Positions 33,612-41,103 of a stretch of DNA of 64,000 nucleotides are shown here, one piece after another. Origin of the DNA: Streptomyces sp. CA-210063. GTDB lineage: Bacteria; Actinomycetota; Actinomycetes; Streptomycetales; Streptomycetaceae. The notes under the pieces are model-generated. The model did no database searches, had not been told where the DNA came from, and worked only from the letters and a program-made list of their open reading frames with translations. Positions within the stretch are counted from its first letter, which is position 1. Each line of letters starts with the position of its first letter. The position numbers were made by a program, and so were the translations under genes. The stretch is taken from positions 3,596,001 through 3,660,000 of the forward strand of contig NZ_CP102512.1 in the NCBI RefSeq assembly GCF_024612015.1. Direction: 5' to 3'.

Positions 33612-34562
33612 TCAGTTGTCGTTGTCGTTGTCGTTGTCGTTGGGCATGGTGGCGCTGCGTTCCACGGTGACCGGGTCGAAGAGGGGGATCACCGAGGGGA
33701 CGGTGACGGTGACCGTGGCTGTGGTGGTGTCGGTGCCGGGGCCCACTGCGGGGTCGGGGTTCAGCCAGGCGCTTGCTGCGGCTACGCCGGCCGCTGCGCC
33801 GGCCCCGGGTTCCAGCGACTCGGCCCTCGCTGCCGCCCTCGCCGCCGAGCCGGCCTGGCTGATGCCGTAGCCGACGAGGCCCAGCTGAATCGCCGCCATG
33901 GCTATGAGGAGGAGGATGGGAAGGAAGCCGGCGAACTCCAGGATCGAGGCGCCTCGGTCGTTCCAGCGGTGGCGGGGTGGCTTTCCCGCCGTGGTGGGTG
34001 GGGCGCCTTCGGTTCGGGGGTGGGTCGGGGGCGCGCCGGGGGGTATCCGTCCTCGGTCTGGCGCGGAATCGGTCGGCCGGAGAAGTGGAACCTGTTGACG
34101 CGCCAGCCGCTGCGGGCGGACACCCCCCGACACGCCCCCTTCTCGCCGTACGCGAGTGCCGCGCCGCTGGTGTGCGCGCCACCGCTCGTACGCGGCTGCC
34201 CCGCCGTCGGCGTGCGCGTCGTCGGTGTTCTCGCCCTCCGTGTGTACGCGGCCGGGCCGCCGTACGGGGGGCGCGTCGTCGGTGTTCTCGTCCTTCGTGC
34301 GTACACGGCCAAGCCGCCGTACGAGGGGCGCGTCGTCGGTGTTCTCGCCCTCCGTGCGTACACGGCCGAGCCGCCGTACGAGGGGCGCGTCGTCGGTGTT
34401 CTCGTCCTTCGTGCGTACGCGGCCGAGCCGCCGTACGGGTCTCGTGAGTGCCGGGGTGGGTGGCCTGGCTCCGTCCGGGAGCGGCCACGGGGGGCGCGCG
34501 AGTACGGGGGTGTTGAGGGCTGCCTCGGTGTGGGGTGGGCGGGAAAGGCTGGTCGGGGTCAT
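33612..34562 (-). CDS. TadE-family pseudopilin with a 204-residue repeat-built leader
   Basis: 316 residues. ATG 34562 overlaps the upstream stop (ATGA), so translation should start here. Residues 43-118 are four 19-residue repeats of the type VRRLGRVRTKDENTDDAPL, alternating TKDENTDDA and TEGENTDDA. Residues of about 136-195 come from a dispersed palindromic element. Then DRGASILEFAGFLPILLLIA begins a prepilin-like segment with Gly204 before and Glu at +5 of a predicted peptidase site. The mature part ends in six Asn-Asp residues pairs (NDNDNDNDN). Normal TadE leaders are short, so this one looks expanded. Confidence 0.85.
   Translation of the reverse strand: MTPTSLSRPPHTEAALNTPVLARPPWPLPDGARPPTPALTRPVRRLGRVRTKDENTDDAPLVRRLGRVRTEGENTDDAPLVRRLGRVRTKDENTDDAPPVRRPGRVHTEGENTDDAHADGGAAAYERWRAHQRRGTRVRREGGVSGGVRPQRLARQQVPLLRPTDSAPDRGRIPPGAPPTHPRTEGAPPTTAGKPPRHRWNDRGASILEFAGFLPILLLIAMAAIQLGLVGYGISQAGSAARAAARAESLEPGAGAAAGVAAASAWLNPDPAVGPGTDTTTATVTVTVPSVIPLFDPVTVERSATMPNDNDNDNDN
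33987..34155. repeat. Palindromic dispersed element, copy 1 (inside tadE)
   Basis: Inverted-repeat arms at 34027-34052 and 34114-34139 (22 of 26 bases match) bound a 113-base core. The left arm starts GGGGGCGCGCCGGGGGGT and the right arm ends CACGCCCCC. The same arms and outer flanks recur at 60865-61028. The centre differs between copies. It lies in the coding region of the TadE leader. Confidence 0.82.
34209..34436. repeat. Four 57-bp in-frame tandem repeats in tadE
   Basis: Four consecutive 57-base units encode residues 43-118 of the TadE-like protein. Units 1 and 3 are alike (TKDEN) and units 2 and 4 are alike (TEGEN), so the array probably arose by duplicating a pair. All three minus-strand frames stay largely open through it. 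Confidence 0.92.
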
Positions 34563-36175
34563 TGTGGGTCACCCTCCAGGGCCGCGCCCGCCTCGCCGTT
34601 GACGGTCCAGCCGGCGTCGAAGCCGGGGAAGAAGAGGGGGACGTTGGCCTCGACCTCGGCCTGCATGATCGAGCCGTTCGGGGCGCAGTCGATGGAGGTG
34701 TCGTTCCAGGCGCCCGGGAGGTTCTGGGCGCCGGCGGCCTGGCAGGCGCCCGCGACGTCGCCGTCCACCGCGTAGGCGGCGGTGGCGGCGCGGGCGGCCT
34801 CGTCGGCGGCGTTGCCGGCGAGGGAGTAGGTGTAGCCGTAGAGGGCGGCCTGCCAGAGGATCGCCATGGTGACCAGGATCAGGGGGAACATGCCGGCGAA
34901 TTCGAGGGTCACCGAGCCCCGGTCGCCGCCCTTGCGGCGGAGGACGAGGGCGCCCCGGTCCGCCGAGGACCTACGGCGGCGGCCGCCCCCGCCGTGCTCC
35001 GGCGCCGCGACCAGTTCCAGTTCCCCCGCCAGCGCCCACAGCGCCTGCTTGACCACCGAGCGGGCGTCGAGGTCCTGGAGGCGGCCCGCGTCGACGACGG
35101 ACTGGAGTTCCTTGAAGGCGGCGGGGACGGCGGCGCGGGCCACCTTCGTGCCGGTGACCTTCTCGACCAGGGACGGCTGGATCTCCGTACCGCGTGAGTG
35201 GCGGTTGACGACCGTCAGCGTCTCCTCGGCCTTGCGGATCTGGAGGCGGTCCCAGAGGCGGACCATGCGTTTGGCGGCGCGGACCGCGACCACGTCCGGG
35301 GTGACCAGGAGGAGGGCCTGGTCGGCCATCTCGACGGCTGCCGCCGTGGCCGCGTTCATCTGGGAGCCGCAGTCGACCACCACCACGTCGTGGCGGGAGC
35401 GCAGGGCGGCCAGGACCTGGCGGGCCACGCGGTCCGTCACCTCCTCACCGCGTTCGCCCTCGGCGGGGGCGAGGAGGAGGGCGATGCCGGTGTCGTGGGC
35501 GAAGACCGCCTCCTGGAGGACGCGGGGGTTGATGTCCGCGATGCCGGCCAGGTCGGCGACCGAGCGGCGGAACTGCACGTCCAGGTAGGAGGCCACGTCC
35601 CCGGACTGCAGGTCGAGGTCGAGCAGCGCCACCGTACGGCCGGACGCGCGGGCCGCCAGGGCGAGTTGGACGGCGGTGACGGTCGCGCCGACACCGCCCT
35701 TGGCTCCGCTGACCGTGACGACGGTGCCGCCGGGGCCCGTGTACAGCTCCGGCGTACTGCTGCCGAGGTGGCGTCGCATGCCGGCCGACCAGGCGGCGGC
35801 GGCCTGGACGCGTTCGGCGAGGGCGTCGTAGGAGAGGGGGAGGTTGACGATGCCGCGGGCGCCGGAGTCCATGGCGGCGGTGAGGACGCCGGTGCTCGGG
35901 TCGGAGGTGATGAGGACGACGCCGACCGCCGGGAAGCGCAGGACGAGGTCGCGGACCAGGTCCAGCGCGGGGACGGGGCCGATCCGTTCATGGATCAGCA
36001 CCACCTCCGGCAGCTCGTCCAGTGACTCGGCGGCCAGGCGCGCGAGGGTGTCGAGCAGGGCGGTGGAGTCGGAGACGTGCGGCGCCGGTTCGGCGTCCGA
36101 CAGCTGGCCGAGCAGGGTGGTGAGGGCGCGGGCCGAGTCGACGTCCCCGACGGCGGGGAGGATGCGGATGGTCAT
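34559..36175 (-). CDS. CpaE-like ATPase fused to a TadE-type pseudopilin
   Basis: 538 residues. Residues 1-140 are a receiver-like domain (degenerate, as in CpaE/TadZ). Residues 150-390 are a MinD/ParA ATPase with deviant Walker A VSGAKGGVGATV (about 155-166), LLDLDLQSGDVASYLDVQ and VVVDCGSQMNAATAAAVEMA. After a basic Gly/Arg linker, residue 420 onward is GGDRGSVTLEFAGMFPLILV, a prepilin-type signal with Glu at +5, a helix and a 90-residue Cys-containing domain. Cleavage after Gly420 would release a cytosolic ATPase and a membrane pseudopilin from one chain. ATGA couples it to the next tadE. Confidence 0.9.
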   Translation of the reverse strand: MTIRILPAVGDVDSARALTTLLGQLSDAEPAPHVSDSTALLDTLARLAAESLDELPEVVLIHERIGPVPALDLVRDLVLRFPAVGVVLITSDPSTGVLTAAMDSGARGIVNLPLSYDALAERVQAAAAWSAGMRRHLGSSTPELYTGPGGTVVTVSGAKGGVGATVTAVQLALAARASGRTVALLDLDLQSGDVASYLDVQFRRSVADLAGIADINPRVLQEAVFAHDTGIALLLAPAEGERGEEVTDRVARQVLAALRSRHDVVVVDCGSQMNAATAAAVEMADQALLLVTPDVVAVRAAKRMVRLWDRLQIRKAEETLTVVNRHSRGTEIQPSLVEKVTGTKVARAAVPAAFKELQSVVDAGRLQDLDARSVVKQALWALAGELELVAAPEHGGGGRRRRSSADRGALVLRRKGGDRGSVTLEFAGMFPLILVTMAILWQAALYGYTYSLAGNAADEAARAATAAYAVDGDVAGACQAAGAQNLPGAWNDTSIDCAPNGSIMQAEVEANVPLFFPGFDAGWTVNGEAGAALEGDPQ

Positions 36176-36387
36176 CGGCGGATCCCCGTTCCGTTCGCGG
36201 ACGTGTGGGGCTCGGCCGCCTCACACCAGCAGGGTTCGCTCGGCACCCGAGGCCCACTCGCCGCCCACGGCACCCGCGTTCGCCGTACCCCCCTCAGCAT
36301 GCCCACCCGGGGCACGCCCACCCGCAGCGGCATTCGACGCACCCCCGTTCGGGGAATCCTCGTTGGGACGTTCCGGACCGACCTCAT
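36172..36387 (-). CDS. Small basic protein between cpaB and cpaE-tadE
   Basis: A 71-codon frame with a strong AGGAGG 7 bases before its ATG, starting 11 bases after the cpaB stop and ending in a TGA that overlaps the next gene's ATG (ATGA). The product MRSVRNVPTRIPRTGVRRMP... is rich in Arg, Val and Pro with two Cys near the end (EPCWCEAAEP). No family recognised. Position and signals favour translation; at minimum it couples the flanking genes as a leader peptide. Confidence 0.5.
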   Translation of the reverse strand: MRSVRNVPTRIPRTGVRRMPLRVGVPRVGMLRGVRRTRVPWAASGPRVPSEPCWCEAAEPHTSANGTGIRR

Positions 36388-36398
36388 CGCGCGGCCTC

Positions 36399-37115
36399 CT
36401 ACTTGTCCTCGTCGAGGGTGTACGAACGGTCGTCCGGTACGACGACCGTGGCCTCCCCGCCCCCGACGAGGGCGAGACGGACGTGCTCGGCGAACGACTC
36501 GGCGAACGCGACGCGCTGGGCGTCGGCGGTGTCGAGCGCGAAGGTGATCGGAACGGCCTCCGTCGCCGTGCGCCGGCGGTCGCTGCTGGACTGTCCGGCT
36601 TCGAGGGCGGTCAGCTTGCCGACGTCGATGACACGGGCGTCGGCGACCATCAGCTTGGACGTGTCCTTGCCCGAGTCGCTGTCCTTCTCCTCGAACGTGG
36701 CGTAGATGTTGACCCGCGACCCCGGGTTGATCTTCCCCGCCACGCCGGTGGACGCGTCGATCATGATCGCGATCTCCTGCTGCCCGGGGTCGAGTTCGGG
36801 CCGGTCGACAATCATGTCGGACTGGAGCAGCGAGCCCTTCTCCAGCTGGGTGACGGCGATCTTCCCGCGGATCTGCGCCAGATCGGTGACCGCCGTGGTG
36901 GACAGCCACCGCTCCGGCATCGTGATCTTCTCGAACTGGCCCGCCGACAGCTCCTTGTAGGGCGCGATGTCGCTCTTCAGCCGGTACGCCGTCACCTCGG
37001 GCCCGACCTTCGAGTTCACGTCACGGATCACCGAGAGCACCCCGGCGAAGGCGGCCAGGGCACACAGGGCCGAGAGGACCAGCAGGACGACGCCGCGGCG
37101 CTGGCGTGAGTTCAT
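36399..37115 (-). CDS. CpaB/RcpC-like SAF domain protein
   Basis: 238 residues: N-terminal membrane anchor (RRGVVLLVLSALCALAAFAG), then an SAF domain (about 45-105: DIAPYKELSAGQFEKITMPE, KGSLLQSDM) and a RcpC-like region with INPGSRVNIYATFEEKDSD. CpaB/RcpC proteins act on the outer side of the membrane in Flp pilus assembly. It is the first clearly pilus-related gene of the cluster, reading towards cpaE-tadE. Confidence 0.88.
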   Translation of the reverse strand: MNSRQRRGVVLLVLSALCALAAFAGVLSVIRDVNSKVGPEVTAYRLKSDIAPYKELSAGQFEKITMPERWLSTTAVTDLAQIRGKIAVTQLEKGSLLQSDMIVDRPELDPGQQEIAIMIDASTGVAGKINPGSRVNIYATFEEKDSDSGKDTSKLMVADARVIDVGKLTALEAGQSSSDRRRTATEAVPITFALDTADAQRVAFAESFAEHVRLALVGGGEATVVVPDDRSYTLDEDK

Positions 37116-37239
37116 GATCCGGACAACCTCGATCGGGGCGGGGGAACGGACGGGGTCGGGCGGTCGGGCCGGTGGTGGCTGCCCTCGAGGCCTTACGGTC
37201 GTGCGGCCTCGGGAGGGCTGTGGAGTTGTCGTACGGCTG

Positions 37240-38196
37240 TCATGTGATCCCCCGTGGCAGCGCGCGGACGGGTGGTGGTTCCGGTTCCCGTAACGGGGCC
37301 GCGCAGAACCCGCAGCGGTCGCCGATCAGTTCGAGGCCGCACCAGTGGCACGTCTCGCGGCGTACGGACGACACGAGCTGGTAGAGCACGGAGACGTCGG
37401 ACAGGCCGGCGGCGAACTCGACGAGTTTCCCGGTCCCCCACCAACGCGCGGACCCCTCCGGCAGCGGCACCGGCAGGGACCCCTGCACCTGCCAGGCCGG
37501 GGCGAGCGTCGCGGTGACCCAGTCGGACGGCGGCTGCGGCCCCTGCGCGACCAGCAGCCGCGTGCCGAACTCGGGACCCGCGAGGGGCTCCGGCTCGGCG
37601 GTGTTGAGGCGGACGAGCTGCGGCCGGGGGTTGGCCAGTACGGCGAACTGCGCGCCCGGCACCCACGACTTGGCGTGCGACTTCAGCGTGACGGGCACCC
37701 GGTCGAGCTTGGCGACGGAGCCGAGGAGGGCGCCGGCGTAGATGTAGTGCGCGAGGAGGCGTACGGAGGAGGCGAGCACTCCGGGGCTGAAGTCGCACAT
37801 GGACAGCTGGCGCAACTGCTGGGCGAGCAGGGCGAGTCCGAGCGGCGGCAGATCGACGCCGAGCAGGGCGATACGGTCGCTCTCCAGCACGGAGCGGACG
37901 GTGTGCAGCCGCCGGGTGACGGCGGACTCGTCGGAGGCCGAGTGGAGGGCGATGACGTAGCCGTGCTGCTCGATGAGCGCGTGCATGCCGAGCAGGGAGC
38001 CTTCGAGCGTCTCCTGCGGCTGTACGACTGCGGGCGGGGTCTGCCGGTCATGCGGTGGGAGCACCAGGTCGGAACTGGTGACGGCTATCGCGGTCGGCAC
38101 GCTGCACACCACCCCGTTCACTGCGGCGGGGTGGTCGACCACCGCCCCAGATGGCCCCTGTGAGGATCGACGTCGCCCTCGACGCCCCTCCTGCAT
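37240..38196 (-). CDS. Hypothetical zinc-ribbon protein at the head of the tad cluster
   Basis: Up to 318 residues; the start is uncertain (ATG 38196 or an in-frame GTG downstream, since residues 1-50 look untypical). The conserved part runs from LEGSLLGMHALIEQHGYVIA to the C-terminus, where CHWCGLELIGDRCGFCAAPL gives two CxxC pairs of a zinc ribbon. No enzyme motif was seen. It precedes cpaB by 124 bases in the same direction. Possibly a regulator or scaffold of the pilus locus; function unknown. Confidence 0.75.
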   Translation of the reverse strand: MQEGRRGRRRSSQGPSGAVVDHPAAVNGVVCSVPTAIAVTSSDLVLPPHDRQTPPAVVQPQETLEGSLLGMHALIEQHGYVIALHSASDESAVTRRLHTVRSVLESDRIALLGVDLPPLGLALLAQQLRQLSMCDFSPGVLASSVRLLAHYIYAGALLGSVAKLDRVPVTLKSHAKSWVPGAQFAVLANPRPQLVRLNTAEPEPLAGPEFGTRLLVAQGPQPPSDWVTATLAPAWQVQGSLPVPLPEGSARWWGTGKLVEFAAGLSDVSVLYQLVSSVRRETCHWCGLELIGDRCGFCAAPLREPEPPPVRALPRGIT

Positions 38197-38383
38197 CGTC
38201 TTGCATCAGCACCATATCCACGGCATGCCCCGATCAACACCGAATCTCCTTGATCAACTCACGGAAGGTGCGGCCGTATCCACGCAGAGTGAGACGCATA
38301 TGCCTCAACTCGGCAGGTGGGAGCGGGCGTTGGGATACCCGGACGGGTGAACAGGTCCCGTGCGGGGAGTATTGACAAACTCG

Positions 38384-38399
38384 ATTGGTCTGGACCACC
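38384..38399. promoter_or_regulatory. DasR-type dre operator of the chitinase gene
   Basis: ATTGGTCTGGACCACC has perfect TGGTC/GACCA arms and fits the dre consensus bound by the GntR regulator DasR in Streptomyces. A TTGACA (38372-38377) just upstream can serve as the -35 box, placing the operator within the promoter. N-acetylglucosamine-derived signals should relieve repression. Regulation is inferred from the motif. Confidence 0.75.
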
Positions 38400-38461
38400 T
38401 TGTACGTCCAGCGGTGGCCACCGTCCTCATGCCCCACTCCACTCCCCCACCGGAGGCCCCA

Positions 38462-40198
38462 GTGCACCGCGAACGAGGCATGCCCGGACTCAGCCGACGA
38501 ATACGGATACCGATGCGGATGCGGAGTCGGATGCGGCTCTGGTCGGGGGCCGTCGCCACCGCACTCGCCCTCACGCTCGCGGGCGCCGGCCCGGCGTCCG
38601 CCGCGGACATCAACAACGCCAAGAACGCCGGCTTCGAGTCGGGGCTCGCGAACTGGACCTGCTCGGCGGGCAGCGGTACGGCTGTCGCCTCGCCCGTGCA
38701 CGCCGGCGCGGGCGCACTGCGGGCGACCCCCGCCGGGCAGGACAACGCCCGCTGCACCCAGGCCGTGGCCGTGAAGCCGAACTCGACGTACACGCTGAGC
38801 GCCTGGGTGCGGGGCGGGTACGCGTACCTGGGTGCGACCGGTACCGGCACGACGGACGTGTCGACGTGGACCCCGGACTCGACGGCCTGGAAGCAGCTGT
38901 CGACGACCTTCACCACGGGCACCTCGACGACCTCGGTGACGGTGTACACGCACGGCTGGTACGGGCAGGCCGCGTACTACGCGGACGACGTGTCCGTCTT
39001 CGGCCCCGACGGCGGCGGTGGCGGCGACCAGCCGTCCACGATCCCCTCCGCCCCGGCCGGGGTGACGGTGTCGGGCTCGACGTCCTCGTCGGTGTCGCTG
39101 GCCTGGAACCCGGTGTCGGGCGCCACGGGCTACCACGTCTACCGGGGCGGCACGAAGGTCCAGTCGGTCACCGGCACTTCGGCGACGGTGACGGGGCTCG
39201 CCGCCTCCACCTCGTACACCTTCCAGATCACGGCGGCCAACGCCGCGGGTGAGTCGGCGAAGTCGGCCGCGGTGACGGGGACGACCACGACGACTCCGGG
39301 CGGCGGCACGGGCATCCCCAAGCACGCCGTGACCGGCTATTGGCAGAACTTCAACAACGGGGCGGCGGTCCAGAAGCTCTCCGACGTCCAGGCGCAGTAC
39401 GACATCATCGCGGTCGCCTTCGCGGACGCCACCTCCACCCCGGGCGCGGTGACCTTCACCCTCGACTCGGCGGGCCTCGGCGGCTACACCGTCGACCAGT
39501 TCAAGGCGGACGTCCGGGCCAAGCAGGCGGCCGGCAAGAAGGTCATCGTGTCGGTGGGCGGTGAGCGCGGCACGGTGGCGGTGAACGATGCCGTGTCCGC
39601 GACGAACTTCGCGAACTCGGTGTACTCCCTGATGCGGACCTACGGCTTCGACGGCGTCGACATCGACCTGGAGAACGGCCTCAACGCCACGTACATGACA
39701 CAGGCGCTGCGGTCCCTGTCGTCGCAGGCGGGCCCCTCGCTCGTCCTCACGATGGCCCCGCAGACCATCGACATGCAGTCCACGTCCAACGGGTACTTCC
39801 AGACGGCCCTGAACGTGAAGGACATCCTGACCGTCGTCAACATGCAGTACTACAACAGCGGTTCCATGCTGGGCTGCGACGGCAAGGTCTACAGCCAGGG
39901 CTCCGTGGACTTCCTCACCGCCCTCGCCTGCATCCAGCTGGAGGGCGGACTCGCCCCGTCCCAGGTGGGGCTGGGCCTGCCGGCCTCGACGCGGGGCGCG
40001 GGCAGCGGGTACGTGTCGCCGACCGTCGTGAACAACGCCCTCGACTGCCTGACCCGCGGCACGAACTGCGGCTCCTTCAAGCCGCCGCGGACCTATCCCG
40101 GCCTGCGGGGCGCGATGACCTGGTCGACCAACTGGGACGCCACGGCGGGGAACGCCTGGTCGAACGCGGTGGGGCCGCACGTGCACGGGTTGCCGTAG
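38462..40198 (+). CDS. Secreted GH18 chitinase with CBM-like and FnIII domains
   Basis: 578 residues from GTG 38462, preceded by GGAGG at a good distance. Twin-Arg-like basic stretch and signal peptide (LWSGAVATALALTLAGAGPA, cleavage near ASA), a beta-sandwich carbohydrate-binding domain (about 35-155) with a CSAGS...RCTQA Cys pair, a fibronectin III domain (about 165-250), and a GH18 catalytic domain (about 260-578). The catalytic motif is FDGVDIDLENG, Glu being the acid/base, with SVGGERG and MQYYNSG as substrate-site strands. Degrades chitin outside the cell. Upstream dre site supports this. Confidence 0.95.
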   Translation: MHRERGMPGLSRRIRIPMRMRSRMRLWSGAVATALALTLAGAGPASAADINNAKNAGFESGLANWTCSAGSGTAVASPVHAGAGALRATPAGQDNARCTQAVAVKPNSTYTLSAWVRGGYAYLGATGTGTTDVSTWTPDSTAWKQLSTTFTTGTSTTSVTVYTHGWYGQAAYYADDVSVFGPDGGGGGDQPSTIPSAPAGVTVSGSTSSSVSLAWNPVSGATGYHVYRGGTKVQSVTGTSATVTGLAASTSYTFQITAANAAGESAKSAAVTGTTTTTPGGGTGIPKHAVTGYWQNFNNGAAVQKLSDVQAQYDIIAVAFADATSTPGAVTFTLDSAGLGGYTVDQFKADVRAKQAAGKKVIVSVGGERGTVAVNDAVSATNFANSVYSLMRTYGFDGVDIDLENGLNATYMTQALRSLSSQAGPSLVLTMAPQTIDMQSTSNGYFQTALNVKDILTVVNMQYYNSGSMLGCDGKVYSQGSVDFLTALACIQLEGGLAPSQVGLGLPASTRGAGSGYVSPTVVNNALDCLTRGTNCGSFKPPRTYPGLRGAMTWSTNWDATAGNAWSNAVGPHVHGLP

Positions 40199-40266
40199 GC
40201 CTTACGAAGGGCCCTACGTAAGGGCCTACGAAGGACCTCCGAAGGGCCTACGAAGCACCTACGAAT
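40199..40266. repeat. Short imperfect repeats after the chitinase gene
   Basis: CTTACG and CGTAAG arms (40201-40221) form an inverted repeat, followed by three degenerate copies of GGCCTACGAAG. Probably part of the chitinase transcript end; the rest of the 218-base spacer shows nothing else. Confidence 0.55.
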
Positions 40267-40416
40267 TGCACGCTGATGGCCGGCTCAGGGGCGGCGGGTC
40301 GGCACCTCCTCCCCCGTCGGCACCACCTCCCCGCCGCCCGGCTGTGGCGCAGGTCACCGGAACCGCCCCCACCTCGCGGAGAGACATGGGTGTGAGGTGT
40401 AAGAGGTGCATGCGAG

Positions 40417-41103
40417 ATGAGTGACCCTGTGCGGGCGCGGATACGGGCCGGGGACCGGGAGGCCTTCGCGGAGGTCTACGACGCGTACGCGCGCGCCGTC
40501 TACAACCATGCCTATCGGCTCACCGGCGACTGGTCGACGGCCGAGGAGGTGATGGCCGACACCTTCCTCGACGCCTGGCGCACACGGGAGCAACTGGAGC
40601 CGGACGGCGGCACTTTGAAGCCGTGGCTGCTGGGCATGGCGACCAACAAGGCCCGCAACGCCAACCGCGGCCTCGGCCGCCGCCTGGCCTTCCTGGCCCG
40701 CCGCCCCGCCCCGGACCCGGTGGCCGACTTCGCCGACGAGACCGCCGGGCGCCTCGACGACGCGCGCCGGCTCGCCGCCGTACGACAGGTGTACGGCCGG
40801 CTGCGGCGCGGGGAGCGGGAGGTGCTGGCGCTGTGCGTGTGGTCCGGCCTCGACTACGCGCAGGCGGCCGAGGCGCTGGGCGTCCCGGTGGGGACCGTAC
40901 GGTCGCGGCTGTCGCGGGCGAGGGCGAGGCTCAGCCGGCTCACGGACGAGCGGCTGAGCGAGGAGCGGGCGGAGAGACGCACCCATGGTGGAGCGGAAAC
41001 GCGCACAAATCATAGGGAACCGGGACGTCGCCGCGGAGAGGTAGAGGGTGAGGCCGCGTTCGCGGCCCTTCCGTTCAAGGAGATTCAGGAGGGTTCCCGA
41101 TGA
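40417..41103 (+). CDS. ECF-type RNA polymerase sigma factor
   Basis: 228 residues with region 2 (FAEVYDAYARAVYNHAYRLT, TAEEVMADTFLDAWR) and region 4 (LRRGEREVLALCVWSGLDYA, GVPVGTVRSRLSRARARLSR), followed by a 45-residue Arg/Glu-rich tail. It overlaps a CU044_5270-family membrane protein gene by ATGA, the standard partnership for this sigma group. The partner may act as an anti-sigma or effector. Confidence 0.93.
   Translation: MSDPVRARIRAGDREAFAEVYDAYARAVYNHAYRLTGDWSTAEEVMADTFLDAWRTREQLEPDGGTLKPWLLGMATNKARNANRGLGRRLAFLARRPAPDPVADFADETAGRLDDARRLAAVRQVYGRLRRGEREVLALCVWSGLDYAQAAEALGVPVGTVRSRLSRARARLSRLTDERLSEERAERRTHGGAETRTNHREPGRRRGEVEGEAAFAALPFKEIQEGSR

Noticed and set aside
34209..34436. Regular repeats that could suggest a CRISPR array
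   Set aside because: Units are contiguous with no unique spacers, have a 57-bp period divisible by three and are in frame in a coupled gene; no cas genes are near.
33553..34572. Alternative 339-codon frame through the tadE region
   Set aside because: It does not contain the TadE helix or prepilin motif; the frame from ATG 34562 does and is coupled by ATGA.
38234..40186. 650-codon open frame antisense to the chitinase
   Set aside because: Low-complexity Arg/Gly/His sequence complementary to a well-supported GH18 gene with signal peptide and catalytic motif.
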